From positions 156,128 to 220,127 of the forward strand of contig JAVBPY010000010.1 in NCBI GenBank assembly GCA_031549345.1: DNA of 64,000 nt. The letters are read 5' to 3'. Source of the stretch: CASFRF01 sp031549345 (GTDB taxonomy: Bacteria > Verrucomicrobiota > Lentisphaeria > Victivallales > Victivallaceae). The translations under genes and the position numbers were made by a program. Positions 8,296-17,474 of this stretch are shown in pieces. The notes beneath the pieces were generated by a model. It made no database searches. It saw only the letters and a list, made by a program, of their open reading frames with translations, and was not told the origin of the DNA. Every line of letters begins with the position of its first letter. Position 1 is the stretch's first letter.

Positions 8296-9568
8296 ACTCC
8301 GCCTGGGCCTTGTCCAGTTCCGCCGCTTCTTCGGAGGAAAGGAAGTCGCCGGGGGGCGTGCGTTTCGGCAGATAAACCGGCGTCAGGTCCGACTGGGTGA
8401 TGTCGAGCACGCGCTCGATTTGGACTTGGCGTAAAAAAAGAGCCTCGATCTCGGCAATGGCCTGCGCGAGCTGCGCGGAAGCCGCCGACGGGGCGAGAGC
8501 ATCCATTTTTTCAATCCTCTGCCGGAGAAGAAGAAGCGCGGTGCGGATATCCGGCGCGCTCTCTTCCGCGAGCTCCAGAATCGACTCCGTCACATTCCGG
8601 CGCATTTGTTCGTAATGCGGATTGCCGGCAAGAAACGGAAGTTCATAAAGCGGTTTCTTCTCTTCGATCCGCTGCAATCTCCGCCAGAAGGCGTACCCAT
8701 CCCCCGCCGGGCGCGGAAAATTACGGTTGAAGGCCGAGCGGCGGCCGATACGCCCCAAATAGGCTTGCGCACGCGCGCCTTCGTCCTTTTCCTCGATCCC
8801 CTGCCGCACGGCGGCGGCAAAACGCGGCGCGAGCACCGCGTCGAAAATGATCTCTTCGGGCCTTTCCTGCTGTTCGGCGCGAAGCAGAAGGTATTCCGCA
8901 AGAACATTCGCGCTCCGCGTGGAAACACCCAGTGACGCATGGAAAAGAAGACGGGCGCACTCCACGTAAAAATCCAACGCTTCTTCCGGCAACGCGTTGG
9001 GATCGATCCCCACGAACGACCGGAAGACGGGCAGTCCGTCCGGCAACGGAATCTGCCGCAAAATCGGGTAGTATAAGTTGCTCCGGAGAATACGGACCTC
9101 GGTTTGCCGGGCAACCATCTCGCGTCCGAGCGCGACGGCGATCCAATGGGGCAGGAAAATTTCCGGGTATTGCAAAGGCGGCACTTTCCCCAGGCGACAG
9201 GCGATCATCACGGCAAAGAGCTTCCGGCGGGCGTTGTGGTCGCGAAAAATCCGATAGCCGCTGTCGTTGATGTGAAGCTCCAATTTTTCCGGCGTCATGG
9301 AAAGGACGGCTGCCCCCTCGATTTTCCGGTCCACAACCAGCCGCAAGGGAACGGGACGCGAAATATTTTCCGCGCGAAAGTACTCCGTAATCAACCGGTC
9401 CATCTGGCGAAGGTAATCTTCCGTCAGATTCGAGGCGTTATCCAAGCCCGCGAAACTTAATTCGATCCCGCTCGGAAGACGCTGCGGCGCGCCCAGTGCC
9501 GCCAGCGGCAAAAGGAAAGCCAGGAGAAGGAGCGCGGTCCGTTTTTTCTTCTGAAAAAGTCGATCCAT
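8285..9568 (-). CDS. Secreted protein of unknown function
   Basis: A 427-residue protein with a clear Sec signal peptide (positively charged MDRLFQKKKR then a long hydrophobic stretch ending ALGA). I do not recognise the family. The middle contains LPHWIAVALGREM, where a membrane-associated zinc peptidase would carry its HExxH-like helix, but no complete metal-binding motif is visible, so I do not call it a peptidase. The second half is helix-rich and charged. I chose the ATG at 9568 because it begins the signal peptide; the frame is open 69 bases further upstream. It is divergent from thiD and convergent with the aldo/keto reductase gene. Confidence 0.6.
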   Translation of the reverse strand: MDRLFQKKKRTALLLLAFLLPLAALGAPQRLPSGIELSFAGLDNASNLTEDYLRQMDRLITEYFRAENISRPVPLRLVVDRKIEGAAVLSMTPEKLELHINDSGYRIFRDHNARRKLFAVMIACRLGKVPPLQYPEIFLPHWIAVALGREMVARQTEVRILRSNLYYPILRQIPLPDGLPVFRSFVGIDPNALPEEALDFYVECARLLFHASLGVSTRSANVLAEYLLLRAEQQERPEEIIFDAVLAPRFAAAVRQGIEEKDEGARAQAYLGRIGRRSAFNRNFPRPAGDGYAFWRRLQRIEEKKPLYELPFLAGNPHYEQMRRNVTESILELAEESAPDIRTALLLLRQRIEKMDALAPSAASAQLAQAIAEIEALFLRQVQIERVLDITQSDLTPVYLPKRTPPGDFLSSEEAAELDKAQAEFIR

Positions 9569-9585
9569 GGAGTTGTTTTTCTTCG

Positions 9586-9613
9586 TTGACAGTGTATGAT
9601 ACTGTAATACATT
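9586..9613 (+). promoter_or_regulatory. Predicted promoter of thiD
   Basis: A perfect TTGACA -35 (9586-9591), a 16-base spacer and a TACATT -10 (9608-9613), 22 bases upstream of the thiD start. No TPP riboswitch is recognisable between it and the ATG; the leader is too short for one. Confidence 0.45.
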
Positions 9614-9635
9614 AAACACAAAAAGACAAGTGTTC

Positions 9636-10487
9636 ATGACAAAAGCGAAAGAAGAAAATTTTTATCCGGTCGCCCTCACCATCGCGGGCAGCGATTCCGG
9701 CGGCGGCGCGGGAATTCAGGCCGACGTGCGGACATTCGGCGCCTTCGCGGCGTACGGGTGTTCGGCCATAACCGCCGTAACGGCGCAGAATCCGGAACGC
9801 GTAACAAAGGTGGAAGCCCTCTCCGCCGCCATGGTTTCCGCGCAGATTGAAACGATCTTTTCCCGCCTCGCGGTGCGTGCCGCCAAAACCGGAATGCTTG
9901 CCAACGCGGCCATTGTCGAAGCGGTTGCAACGGCCTGGAACGAACGGAAGATCCCGCTGGTCGTCGATCCGGTCATGGTATCCACCTCCGGCGCGCCACT
10001 GCTGGAACCTTCGGCCGTGGAAGCAGTCAAAAAACACCTCCTCCCCCGCGCCGCATGGCTTACGCCGAACATACCGGAAGCGGAACTTCTCCTTGGGCGC
10101 ACCCTTCGCACCGCGGCCGACTTCCGAAACGCGGCGCGGGAGTGCGCCGAAAGATTCGGCTGCAATGTCCTTCTTAAGACCGGACACGCCGAAGGGATGG
10201 AGCTGGCCACGGACTTTGTTTCTTACCAGGGTAAAGGGTATCTCCTCCGCGCGCCGCGCCTTTCGGTGCCGGGGATTGCGGCACACGGAACGGGCTGCAC
10301 CCTTTCCGCCGCGTTGACCGCCGCGCTGGCATGCGGCGAAACGTGGCGCGACGCGTTGCTCGCGGCCAAAACATTCGTCCTCGGGTCGCTGGCGGAGCCG
10401 GTGATGATCGGGAAGGATCTTCCGGCGATGTATCCGCCGGAGATGGATTACAGCGAAGAAGTATCCCTGGAGCCGGATCGTGCTTAG
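9636..10487 (+). CDS. thiD: Hydroxymethylpyrimidine / phosphomethylpyrimidine kinase
   Basis: A ribokinase-fold kinase that phosphorylates HMP and HMP-phosphate in thiamine pyrophosphate synthesis. The N-terminal substrate motif AGSDSGGGAGIQAD, the KTGML segment, the VVDPVM motif and the C-terminal AHGTGCTLSAAL anion-hole motif are all present. At 283 residues it has full family length. The ATG at 9636 is preferred; a GTG two codons earlier is possible. No other thiamine genes are nearby. It overlaps the following amidase start by 8 bp, so the two are translationally coupled. Confidence 0.95.
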   Translation: MTKAKEENFYPVALTIAGSDSGGGAGIQADVRTFGAFAAYGCSAITAVTAQNPERVTKVEALSAAMVSAQIETIFSRLAVRAAKTGMLANAAIVEAVATAWNERKIPLVVDPVMVSTSGAPLLEPSAVEAVKKHLLPRAAWLTPNIPEAELLLGRTLRTAADFRNAARECAERFGCNVLLKTGHAEGMELATDFVSYQGKGYLLRAPRLSVPGIAAHGTGCTLSAALTAALACGETWRDALLAAKTFVLGSLAEPVMIGKDLPAMYPPEMDYSEEVSLEPDRA

Positions 10488-11439
10488 AAATTGTTTTCTC
10501 CTCTTGCTCCTCGCCCTTTTGTCGCTGGTTTCCGGGTTTGACAAACGCGTCCGGACGATTGCGCACAACAAACTTGTTTACGGGCAATTGGCCGACCTTG
10601 CGCGCTTATACCGCCTCCCCGGGCGATTCGGGCAGAGCCGCGCGGAGTTGATCACTCCCCTGGGAAAACTGGAACTGGAAAAAGACAAAAAAAGCGCGCT
10701 GTTCGATGGAACACGCTTTTACTTAACCAACCCGCCCCTCTGGCGCGGCGGAATATGGTACATCTCCGAATTGGATTTCGAGAGCACGATTCGCCCGCTC
10801 TGGCAGCTTTCGCGCCCCCCCGCGCATCCGGTGAAGGTGATCGTCCTCGATCCGGGGCACGGAGGAAAGGACGTAGGCGCCGTGGGAAAACTGCACCAGG
10901 AAAAAAACCTTTCGCTCCGCCTCGCCCAAAAAGTGAAAGTGCTCCTGGACAAAGTCGGCTACAAAGTCGTCCTGACGCGGACATACGACACGGCGCTCGG
11001 CCTCCCGGAACGCGCGGCATTCGCCAACAAACAAGATGCGAGTTTGTTCCTCTCCTTGCACATGAATGCGGCGACGCCTTCGGTGCGCGGCATCGAAAGC
11101 TACGCCCTGACTCCGGCGGGAGCCGCCTCGACCAACTCGACGCAGATCGAAGCGACCAGGTATGCGGGCAACGCCTTTGACGCGAACAACATGGCGCTCG
11201 CGTTCCGCCTCCAGCGCGGCATGCTCACCCGGACGTCCGCCGAGGACCGCGGCGTCAAACGGGCGCGCTTCGCCGTCCTGCGCGACATCCAGTGCCCCGC
11301 CGTGTTGCTCGAAGTCGGTTTCATCTCGCACCCGGACGAAGAAAAACTCCTCGGCACCGACGCGCATTTGGACAAACTCGCCCTCGGCATCGCCGAAGGC
11401 ATCCTGGAATACCACCGCTCCGTCTACCGGAAAAAATGA
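10480..11439 (+). CDS. N-acetylmuramoyl-L-alanine amidase (Amidase_3)
   Basis: A 319-residue exported zinc amidase that cleaves the bond between N-acetylmuramic acid and L-alanine in peptidoglycan. The start is a GTG with GGAG 7 bases upstream, giving a signal peptide (FLLLLLALLSLVSG). The catalytic domain begins near residue 125 with VLDPGHGGKDVGAVG (first zinc His), then EKNLSLRLA (zinc Glu), SLHMNA (second His) and LLEVGFISH (catalytic Glu). The N-terminal 110 residues are an unrecognised extension that may target it to the cell wall. It is translationally coupled to thiD and followed by a strong hairpin. Confidence 0.92.
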   Translation: MLRNCFLLLLLALLSLVSGFDKRVRTIAHNKLVYGQLADLARLYRLPGRFGQSRAELITPLGKLELEKDKKSALFDGTRFYLTNPPLWRGGIWYISELDFESTIRPLWQLSRPPAHPVKVIVLDPGHGGKDVGAVGKLHQEKNLSLRLAQKVKVLLDKVGYKVVLTRTYDTALGLPERAAFANKQDASLFLSLHMNAATPSVRGIESYALTPAGAASTNSTQIEATRYAGNAFDANNMALAFRLQRGMLTRTSAEDRGVKRARFAVLRDIQCPAVLLEVGFISHPDEEKLLGTDAHLDKLALGIAEGILEYHRSVYRKK

Positions 11440-11455
11440 ATAAGTGAATAAGTAT

Positions 11456-11498
11456 GCGAGAGGGAAAAAACTTTTGAGGAAAGTTTTTTCCCTCTCGC
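11456..11498. terminator. Perfect 18-bp inverted repeat, probable terminator of the thiD-amidase unit
   Basis: Arms GCGAGAGGGAAAAAACTT (11456-11473) and its exact complement (11481-11498) around a 7-base loop, starting 16 bp after the amidase stop. The A-run and T-run in the arms make it usable in both directions. A second hairpin follows 33 bp later. Confidence 0.6.
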
Positions 11499-11531
11499 GC
11501 TCTCCCTTTTTCAAACCTTTTCAGGTAACAC

Positions 11532-11559
11532 TTTTTGAATGTGGGTACCCATTCAAAAA
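11532..11559. terminator. Second hairpin between convergent genes
   Basis: TTTTTGAATG (11532-11541) pairs with CATTCAAAAA (11550-11559) around TGGGTACC. With an A-run on one side and a T-run on the other, it can terminate transcription from both the amidase (+) and the convergent membrane protein gene (-), whose stop is 14 bp away. Confidence 0.6.
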
Positions 11560-11572
11560 ACACGAATTGGTG

Positions 11573-12796
11573 TTATGCGCACTCCCAGTCGAAAAGGAGG
11601 TGCGCCTTGCGTTCCGCATCGATGCCGTAAACGGATATCCAGGTGAAACAATCCGGTAGATTTTTTTCCAGATCACTTCCAGGCGAAATCGATTCGTCCG
11701 CAATGCCGTACTCGAATGAAACGACGATTTCGTATCCCTTTTCCAGAAGTACCGCCGCACGCTTTTCCTGTTTTCGGAGCTGAAGGTTCCGCGTAACATC
11801 GTCCACAAGCCGGGCATCGTACCCATCGCGGCAATCGTCGAACATGGGGATTGTCTTATCGCATTTTTGACATTGCAGGCTCAAAGGCGCGAGAAAATTG
11901 CGAAGCGGCGCCTCGTCCATGTCGGTGATGCGGAAGCCGCCGAGACGAAACATTGTACCGCCGCAAGGACAATGCAGAGCATACGTCCGATCCGCCCCGC
12001 CGTGTCCCTGTGGCGACAATGCAGACTTCAAAGGAATGCAGCGAAAACCTTCAAGACATTGAGGCGTTCGAGTCCCCAGCTTCCGCAGCGCTTCCACGCC
12101 GGACGCGTGGTGAATTTCCACCGTTTGGGCATTCGTCCATTTCGCCCAGTCGCGCAACAAATTGTCCGCGGCTCTGTCGCCATTTTTTGCCGCCGTGTTC
12201 AGGAGGAGGAGATAACGCTCCCGCTCCGGCAGGGGCGATGCGACGTTTGTCCGATGGCGTTCCCAGAGAGCCACGGCAGGTAAAAAACCGGCTTCGGCGG
12301 AACGCCGCAGGCAATCCTCCCCATCTTTGTAGGCATAGCTTCCCTGCGGGGCGGCCAGCGTATTGACGGCGAACATGTACCACACTTCGGGATCTTTGCC
12401 GACAAAGGATTTCCGGATGTACGGCCACGCACTTTTGTAATCCCCTTGCCGATACAGTTCCTTCGCTTTGGCCGCGTCGTCCAGGAATTTCCAGTTTGTG
12501 GTGTACTCCATGCCAATCCAACCCCAGGCCCAGCAGAACAGGAGAGTCAGAGCGAGCACAAGATAAAAGCGCGTTCGCGGCATTTTCCGCGCCCGTTCCT
12601 CCGGCGAATTGCGCAGCTTTCTCCCCCATGGAGAAATGTAAAGAAAGAACATGAGCACAAACCACAAACAGGCGGCGCTGTTCAAAAGCCATGAGGGCGT
12701 ATCGAAAAAGGTAACAAGCCCCCATGCCCCACACACAAACACAATTTGAATGGACATCAAAGTCAGGAAAAGAGTCCGAATCTGTTTTGTATTCAT
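11573..12796 (-). CDS. Membrane protein with TPR/Sel1-like middle and a zinc-ribbon-like segment, function unknown
   Basis: A 407-residue protein I do not recognise. Three hydrophobic segments lie in the first 100 residues (about 10-28, 37-54, 76-95). The middle has a Sel1/TPR-like helical look: AKELYRQGDYKSAWPYIRKS and CLRRSAEAGFLPAVALWERH. The C-terminal third has CPCGG and CQKC pairs, 40 residues apart, that could bind one zinc. A GGGGGAAA ribosome binding site precedes the ATG. It stands alone between the giant GH2-like gene (same strand, upstream) and a pair of terminator hairpins. Confidence 0.6.
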   Translation of the reverse strand: MNTKQIRTLFLTLMSIQIVFVCGAWGLVTFFDTPSWLLNSAACLWFVLMFFLYISPWGRKLRNSPEERARKMPRTRFYLVLALTLLFCWAWGWIGMEYTTNWKFLDDAAKAKELYRQGDYKSAWPYIRKSFVGKDPEVWYMFAVNTLAAPQGSYAYKDGEDCLRRSAEAGFLPAVALWERHRTNVASPLPERERYLLLLNTAAKNGDRAADNLLRDWAKWTNAQTVEIHHASGVEALRKLGTRTPQCLEGFRCIPLKSALSPQGHGGADRTYALHCPCGGTMFRLGGFRITDMDEAPLRNFLAPLSLQCQKCDKTIPMFDDCRDGYDARLVDDVTRNLQLRKQEKRAAVLLEKGYEIVVSFEYGIADESISPGSDLEKNLPDCFTWISVYGIDAERKAHLLFDWECA

Positions 12797-12849
12797 TTTC
12801 CCCCACCGTTTACCTTGAATGTATCTCCTTTCCTGCTCTTTTCAAGACT

Positions 12850-15800
12850 CTACCAATAAAAATATTCGTAGGGCGAGCGCAGCTTGATTTCCGGATCATA
12901 CAGAAGCTCGGCGGAGGCGGCTTTATCCGCCTGGGTGTAATCGATTCCCGGTTCGGAGAGGTTGGCCCAGAAACCGAAGCCCTTGCTGCCCGCCATTACT
13001 TTAAGAACAAGGATGTTGGGGCCCTTTTTCAGGTTGATTTTCGCATGGAAGGCGTTCGGTTTGGGCGCGGCATGGCCGCGGCTCTGGTCGTAGACCAACT
13101 TCCCGTTTACGTAGAGAAAGAAGAAGTAATCCGCCCCCAGGCGGAGCATCGCCTTGTGGTCTGTTTTGGCCTCGATCCATTTGATCGCGTAGCCGACCGA
13201 GTCGGCCGAATCCGCGTTCAGCGCCTGACCGAGATTGACGAATCCACCCGCTTCCGCCAACGCTGTCCGGCGGAAATCGAGCTTCCTCCCCAATCCATTG
13301 TCGTACGTGGTGTTGGGATTCAGATCTCCGGCGAGCGCCTGCGTTTCCCCGGGATAAGCGAGATTCAGATTCTCCGCGGCCTTCAAGGATTTTCCCTTAA
13401 ACGGACCGTAGACAAACCAGTTGTCCAGCTCTTTGAATCCGAGCCCCCTGCGGATTTTAAGCAACCGCGCGGTTACCTCCGCTCCCGGTTGAACCCCCTC
13501 TTTCGTGATAACCTGTGAGAGGAGTTGACGGAGGCGGATAACGCTCAATGCCACCGCTTCTTTTTTTTGCGGGTCGTCCGCATAGCGCGAAGAAAGCATC
13601 GAAGGGACAACCTGCAATGAAACAACGCCGTCGGCACGGTCGTAAACATCGCCATTCGCCAAAAGACGCACGTTCAAAGCGTCGCGCCAACGGCACAAAT
13701 TCGGGGCGAACGCTCCGCCAAGCACAGCATGGCTGATTTGTTTTTCCGGCGTTCCCTTATTCAGCAGAACAACGCGGCCGCCGGCGGCGGTAAACGCCTC
13801 CAAATTCCCTGCGGGAACTTGATCGTTCCCCGCGAGAACAACCACCGACTTCGCGGGAGCGGCGTCGAACGCGCCGGGAGCGAAGTCGAGCCGCGTCGCG
13901 GCCAACTCCTTTTGCGCCTCCGGAAACGCATAGAGCAATCGCTGCGCCGCAACATCCTTTGCCGCAATATTGAGCAGCGATTGCGCCATCTGCGCCGCAG
14001 CCGGGTCCTCCGGCGTGCGCCCGGAGAAATCGAATGAACTGAATAAAATCATCCCTTTACCGGAACAAAATTGGAGCAAAGGCGAATAATTTAAATCGAA
14101 TTCGCACACCGCCAGCGGTGAAAAGCCCGCCGCCACGGGAATTTCCAACACTGCCGAAGCGACGGTGTTGCGGTTGCTCCCTTTGGGGGCAATGGTTACG
14201 TCGTAAGGCCGCGCATGTTTGAATTCGGGGGTGAGATCCGGCGTTCCGCGCCAGAAACGCAGATCCTCCGGCTGCCGCGGAAGCAACGGCGAATTGGCGA
14301 ATACCACCCGTGTGGCGGGCTCGATGGAACGCAACCCCATCGCCTCCCAGACCTCCGGGAGCTGCTCCAGAATCACGAGCTTTGCACCAGCATCCAGCTC
14401 GCTTGCCGTACACGGAAGGTCTTCGCCAATTTTCAGCGCCTCACGTCCGACAACCAGGATTTCGCCTGGCTTCAGCCGATTGCCGGGGGTAAAATCCTTC
14501 ACATCTTTCACAATATCCCGTACCCATCCGGAACGCCCGGCCGGGTCGTACAACAACACAGAGAGTTCCAACTTTTCCACAGGCGGGAAGAATTCAACGG
14601 CAAAAGAGTCGGTGCGCCCGCCGTCTTTGAAGACGATCTCCGCCGGAGTGCGCGTATGCACTTTGGGCGCGGTGAACACAATGGGAATCTCCTTCGTATC
14701 GCCGGAAGCGAGCTTGAGTTCAATCTTTTTCGTTTCGACATCCCTTCCTGCCATATGCAACGCGATTTCGCCTTTGAGAACCATTTCACCCGGCCCGTCC
14801 CATACGGCCACCAGATTCTTGGTGAATTTTTCGCCGCTGCGGAATGCGTGGGTTTTGTCGGTGTGCCGCGGATACCCGCCGACATAAACCAACAAATTAT
14901 CCATGAACGCACGGTTGTTGTCGTAGGCGGGATTCGCCCACGCGGGGCGCTCGGTCAAGGGAACAGGGAGGTTTTTATAGCGGTTCTGCCAACGCATCGG
15001 GCCTCCCGGAGGTGCGCCAAAACCGACGTTGAAGTCGAAATAATGCCAGGCCAGAATCCCATCGCTCCGCCACGCGCGGTTGGTCGCGCTGTAAAAGTCG
15101 CGCTGAATGCGCCAGTAGACGGGCAGGATTGAAAGGTATTCAGGAAGGTTGCCGCCGTGCCCTTCGTTCTTGATCCCGATCTCGATCAACTTGGCGCGTA
15201 GCGCGTCGCTTTCGAGTTTGTAGGATTCCGGACCGAGGGTGATGGCCCCGTATTCGGTCGGCAAAAATTGTTTCCCTTTATAAAAACTCCCGTCGTAAAT
15301 GCCGTATTCGCAGGCCCACCAGGGCATATCGCCTTTGCGGACGAACATTTCGCCGTAATCCCCCACCTCCTGGAGCGGCGTCCAGTTTGGGTAGGTATTC
15401 CCGCTGGCGATATCGCCGGTGTTTCCCTCGGCATGGCCGTAGGCGAGCCGGGTCGGGTCGATCTCATGGGCGAGCGTGGTCACAAAGTTCAGCACCTTCG
15501 CCTGGGAGTGCGGATAATCGGTCCTTTGCCCGATCGTCGCGGGAGAAATTCCGTCGCGCGGGCAAAAAGCGATCATCGAGATACACCACGCGAGAATCGA
15601 CGGATGATTGCGGTACCGCCGGATGAAACCCTCCAGCTCCGCACGGTATTGGCGCAAATACTCCGGATCGTCGAAAAATTTTTCCCGCCCGAAATTTGCC
15701 GAAGGCACCGGGAGGAATACGCCGACGCCATTTTGGTCCATAAGGTCCAGTTCCGCGGGAGAAAAATAGTATACCTCGTCCCAGGCGCGCCACCAGCCGG

Positions 15801-16779
15801 TGGGGTTGCTCTGGAAATACACCGCGTTGCGGCGCAAAAGTTTTAAGAGGGTCATTCCGTTGGCGCTCGTGTACCCGTTCTGCGCCCAGTCGAGCCGGAG
15901 GCGCTGCACATGCCCGTTGAGCATCATATGGCGTCCCTCGGTCCACACTTCGCGGAAGCCGAAATTAAATTCCTGTGCATCGATCACTTTTCCGCCAACG
16001 CGCACTTGCACGCGCGCACGGTACACGTATGGAGCGTCCAACTCCCACAACCGGGGCGTCGCCCACTTTTTACGGAGCGTGAATGTCGCCTTGTCGGATT
16101 TCGGAACAACGTTCAGTGGGGCAATAGTGAGCACGCTTTTGCCGTCGGCATCAAAAATTTCGCCTTCGATGATTACGGGGGTGCGGGCATCGTTCGCAAG
16201 CTCGACGTGCAGCGCAAGTTCTTTTCGGCGAAAACTGGTTTCCGCCCAGGCGTCGGTAATGCCCGCCGTGGCAGGATAGGAAACAAGATAAAGCGGCGCA
16301 TTGATTCCGAGTGCCCAGTTTTTCATCGGGATTTCGCCCCAGACCGAACGCGGGCCACGCGCGGTGTAGCGCAAAAGATCCTTTTCGAACGTCCGCGAAA
16401 CATCCGTATAGCCGCGCGTAACGAACAAACGCACCGTATTGCGCCCCGGCTTCACCGCGCCGGTGATCTCGATCGCTCCGTAAGGCCCGAGGCGCTCACC
16501 GATTCTTTGGTCGTTGATGAAAACGACGGCGTTGCCGTTGATCCGGGTGAAATCCAGCTCGAAACGCTTCCCTGAACTTTCCGGAATATCGACAAAAGCT
16601 TCCATCCAAAGGGAATGAACGTTCTCCGTGGGTTTGAAAGAGGTGCTCCATTGATCCATTTTCGGTGCGATGGAAGTGTTCACCGCCGCCTGATAACGGA
16701 ACGGCTTTGCGACCTCGCGTCTTTCGGACGCACCGAGCGATAAGGCACATACGAACAACAATGTAAGAAAACAACGCAT
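12850..16779 (-). CDS. Giant secreted GH2-like protein, possibly lacking the usual acid/base glutamate
   Basis: A 1309-residue exported protein (signal peptide MRCFLTLLFVCALSLGAS). Residues 30-175 form a GH2 sugar-binding jelly roll, 180-285 an immunoglobulin-like domain and 290-620 the TIM barrel (KLLRRNAVYFQSN, HPSILAW). In active GH2 enzymes HPSI..W is followed by S-x-G-N-E; here W398 is followed by CISMI, so the expected catalytic Glu at about 403 is absent. A candidate nucleophile Glu491 is present in WWACEYG. Residues 700-1000 are an unrecognised region with a possible glutamine-amidotransferase-like fold, and the last 180 residues resemble a PA14/jelly-roll carbohydrate-binding module (WFVYGPF, LYVNGKLVYD). 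Last gene of the cluster led by the GntR regulator; 3 bp separate it from the preceding gene. Confidence 0.75.
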   Translation of the reverse strand: MRCFLTLLFVCALSLGASERREVAKPFRYQAAVNTSIAPKMDQWSTSFKPTENVHSLWMEAFVDIPESSGKRFELDFTRINGNAVVFINDQRIGERLGPYGAIEITGAVKPGRNTVRLFVTRGYTDVSRTFEKDLLRYTARGPRSVWGEIPMKNWALGINAPLYLVSYPATAGITDAWAETSFRRKELALHVELANDARTPVIIEGEIFDADGKSVLTIAPLNVVPKSDKATFTLRKKWATPRLWELDAPYVYRARVQVRVGGKVIDAQEFNFGFREVWTEGRHMMLNGHVQRLRLDWAQNGYTSANGMTLLKLLRRNAVYFQSNPTGWWRAWDEVYYFSPAELDLMDQNGVGVFLPVPSANFGREKFFDDPEYLRQYRAELEGFIRRYRNHPSILAWCISMIAFCPRDGISPATIGQRTDYPHSQAKVLNFVTTLAHEIDPTRLAYGHAEGNTGDIASGNTYPNWTPLQEVGDYGEMFVRKGDMPWWACEYGIYDGSFYKGKQFLPTEYGAITLGPESYKLESDALRAKLIEIGIKNEGHGGNLPEYLSILPVYWRIQRDFYSATNRAWRSDGILAWHYFDFNVGFGAPPGGPMRWQNRYKNLPVPLTERPAWANPAYDNNRAFMDNLLVYVGGYPRHTDKTHAFRSGEKFTKNLVAVWDGPGEMVLKGEIALHMAGRDVETKKIELKLASGDTKEIPIVFTAPKVHTRTPAEIVFKDGGRTDSFAVEFFPPVEKLELSVLLYDPAGRSGWVRDIVKDVKDFTPGNRLKPGEILVVGREALKIGEDLPCTASELDAGAKLVILEQLPEVWEAMGLRSIEPATRVVFANSPLLPRQPEDLRFWRGTPDLTPEFKHARPYDVTIAPKGSNRNTVASAVLEIPVAAGFSPLAVCEFDLNYSPLLQFCSGKGMILFSSFDFSGRTPEDPAAAQMAQSLLNIAAKDVAAQRLLYAFPEAQKELAATRLDFAPGAFDAAPAKSVVVLAGNDQVPAGNLEAFTAAGGRVVLLNKGTPEKQISHAVLGGAFAPNLCRWRDALNVRLLANGDVYDRADGVVSLQVVPSMLSSRYADDPQKKEAVALSVIRLRQLLSQVITKEGVQPGAEVTARLLKIRRGLGFKELDNWFVYGPFKGKSLKAAENLNLAYPGETQALAGDLNPNTTYDNGLGRKLDFRRTALAEAGGFVNLGQALNADSADSVGYAIKWIEAKTDHKAMLRLGADYFFFLYVNGKLVYDQSRGHAAPKPNAFHAKINLKKGPNILVLKVMAGSKGFGFWANLSEPGIDYTQADKAASAELLYDPEIKLRSPYEYFYW

Positions 16780-16782
16780 TCC

Positions 16783-17454
16783 TTACTCCACGTGAGTGAT
16801 CATGAGATCGTCCAGGTACACCACCGTCTCCGCGCCGCCCGCGGGCGGAAAATTTACATAGAAATATTGGAGCGGTTTATCTGTCCGACAATATTCGACC
16901 TCGGCGGAAGAGGTCTTTCCAGCCATATCGGTTATGGAATAACGGATCATTTCGCCTTTGTCCTTCCCCACTGGCAGGAGGATTTCCACGGAATACCATT
17001 CGTCCGAACGGGTTCCGCCGATCCAGATCCGCCCCCCTTTGGCGCCGGGTTTGGTGGAGGCGCTCATGAACACGGCGCGGCTGAAATTCCAGCGGGCAAC
17101 GGAAACCTTCCGCTCCGAATCGCGGACTTCAAATCCGAGATCCGTTCCGGGCGCGAGGCGCAGTTTGTAAGCAACACGAAGCGTCCCGTTCGACACGACG
17201 TTGCCAAGTTCGACACCGATTCCGAACATCGGCGTATCCGAATGGTGGTGCAACTCCAGTGCGTTATCGCCGGAGGCCGCCTGGCGGCTCGACACCAGGA
17301 ATGTATCATTTCCCGGCTGTCCCCAGCGCACCTTCCAGTTGTTGGGGACGCGCCCGGGGACTTCTTCGTCAAAATTCTGTTCATAGACGGGCTTCTCGGC
17401 CGCGCCAAGCGTCAGTGCGCCGAGCGCCATAAGAAGAAAAAACACCTTCAACAT
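16783..17454 (-). CDS. Secreted jelly-roll-like protein of unknown function
   Basis: A 223-residue exported protein with signal peptide MLKVFFLLMALGALTLGAA. The mature part starts YEQNFDEEVPGRVPNNW and continues as an all-beta sequence ending VYLDDLMITHV. This pattern is typical of concanavalin/LamG-like carbohydrate-binding proteins found next to glycosidases in this bacterial group. No catalytic motif is visible. The ATG at 17454 is preferred because it starts the signal peptide and has GGGAG upstream; the frame is open for nine more codons. It sits 21 bp after the pseudopilin gene and 3 bp before the giant GH2-like gene, so it probably binds the same glycan. Confidence 0.65.
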   Translation of the reverse strand: MLKVFFLLMALGALTLGAAEKPVYEQNFDEEVPGRVPNNWKVRWGQPGNDTFLVSSRQAASGDNALELHHHSDTPMFGIGVELGNVVSNGTLRVAYKLRLAPGTDLGFEVRDSERKVSVARWNFSRAVFMSASTKPGAKGGRIWIGGTRSDEWYSVEILLPVGKDKGEMIRYSITDMAGKTSSAEVEYCRTDKPLQYFYVNFPPAGGAETVVYLDDLMITHVE

Positions 17455-17474
17455 CGTTTCGTTCTCCCGAAAAT

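Noticed and set aside
9592..9635. Possible TPP riboswitch in front of thiD
   Set aside because: Only about 20 bases lie between the predicted transcription start and the ATG, and the conserved THI-box bases are not present.
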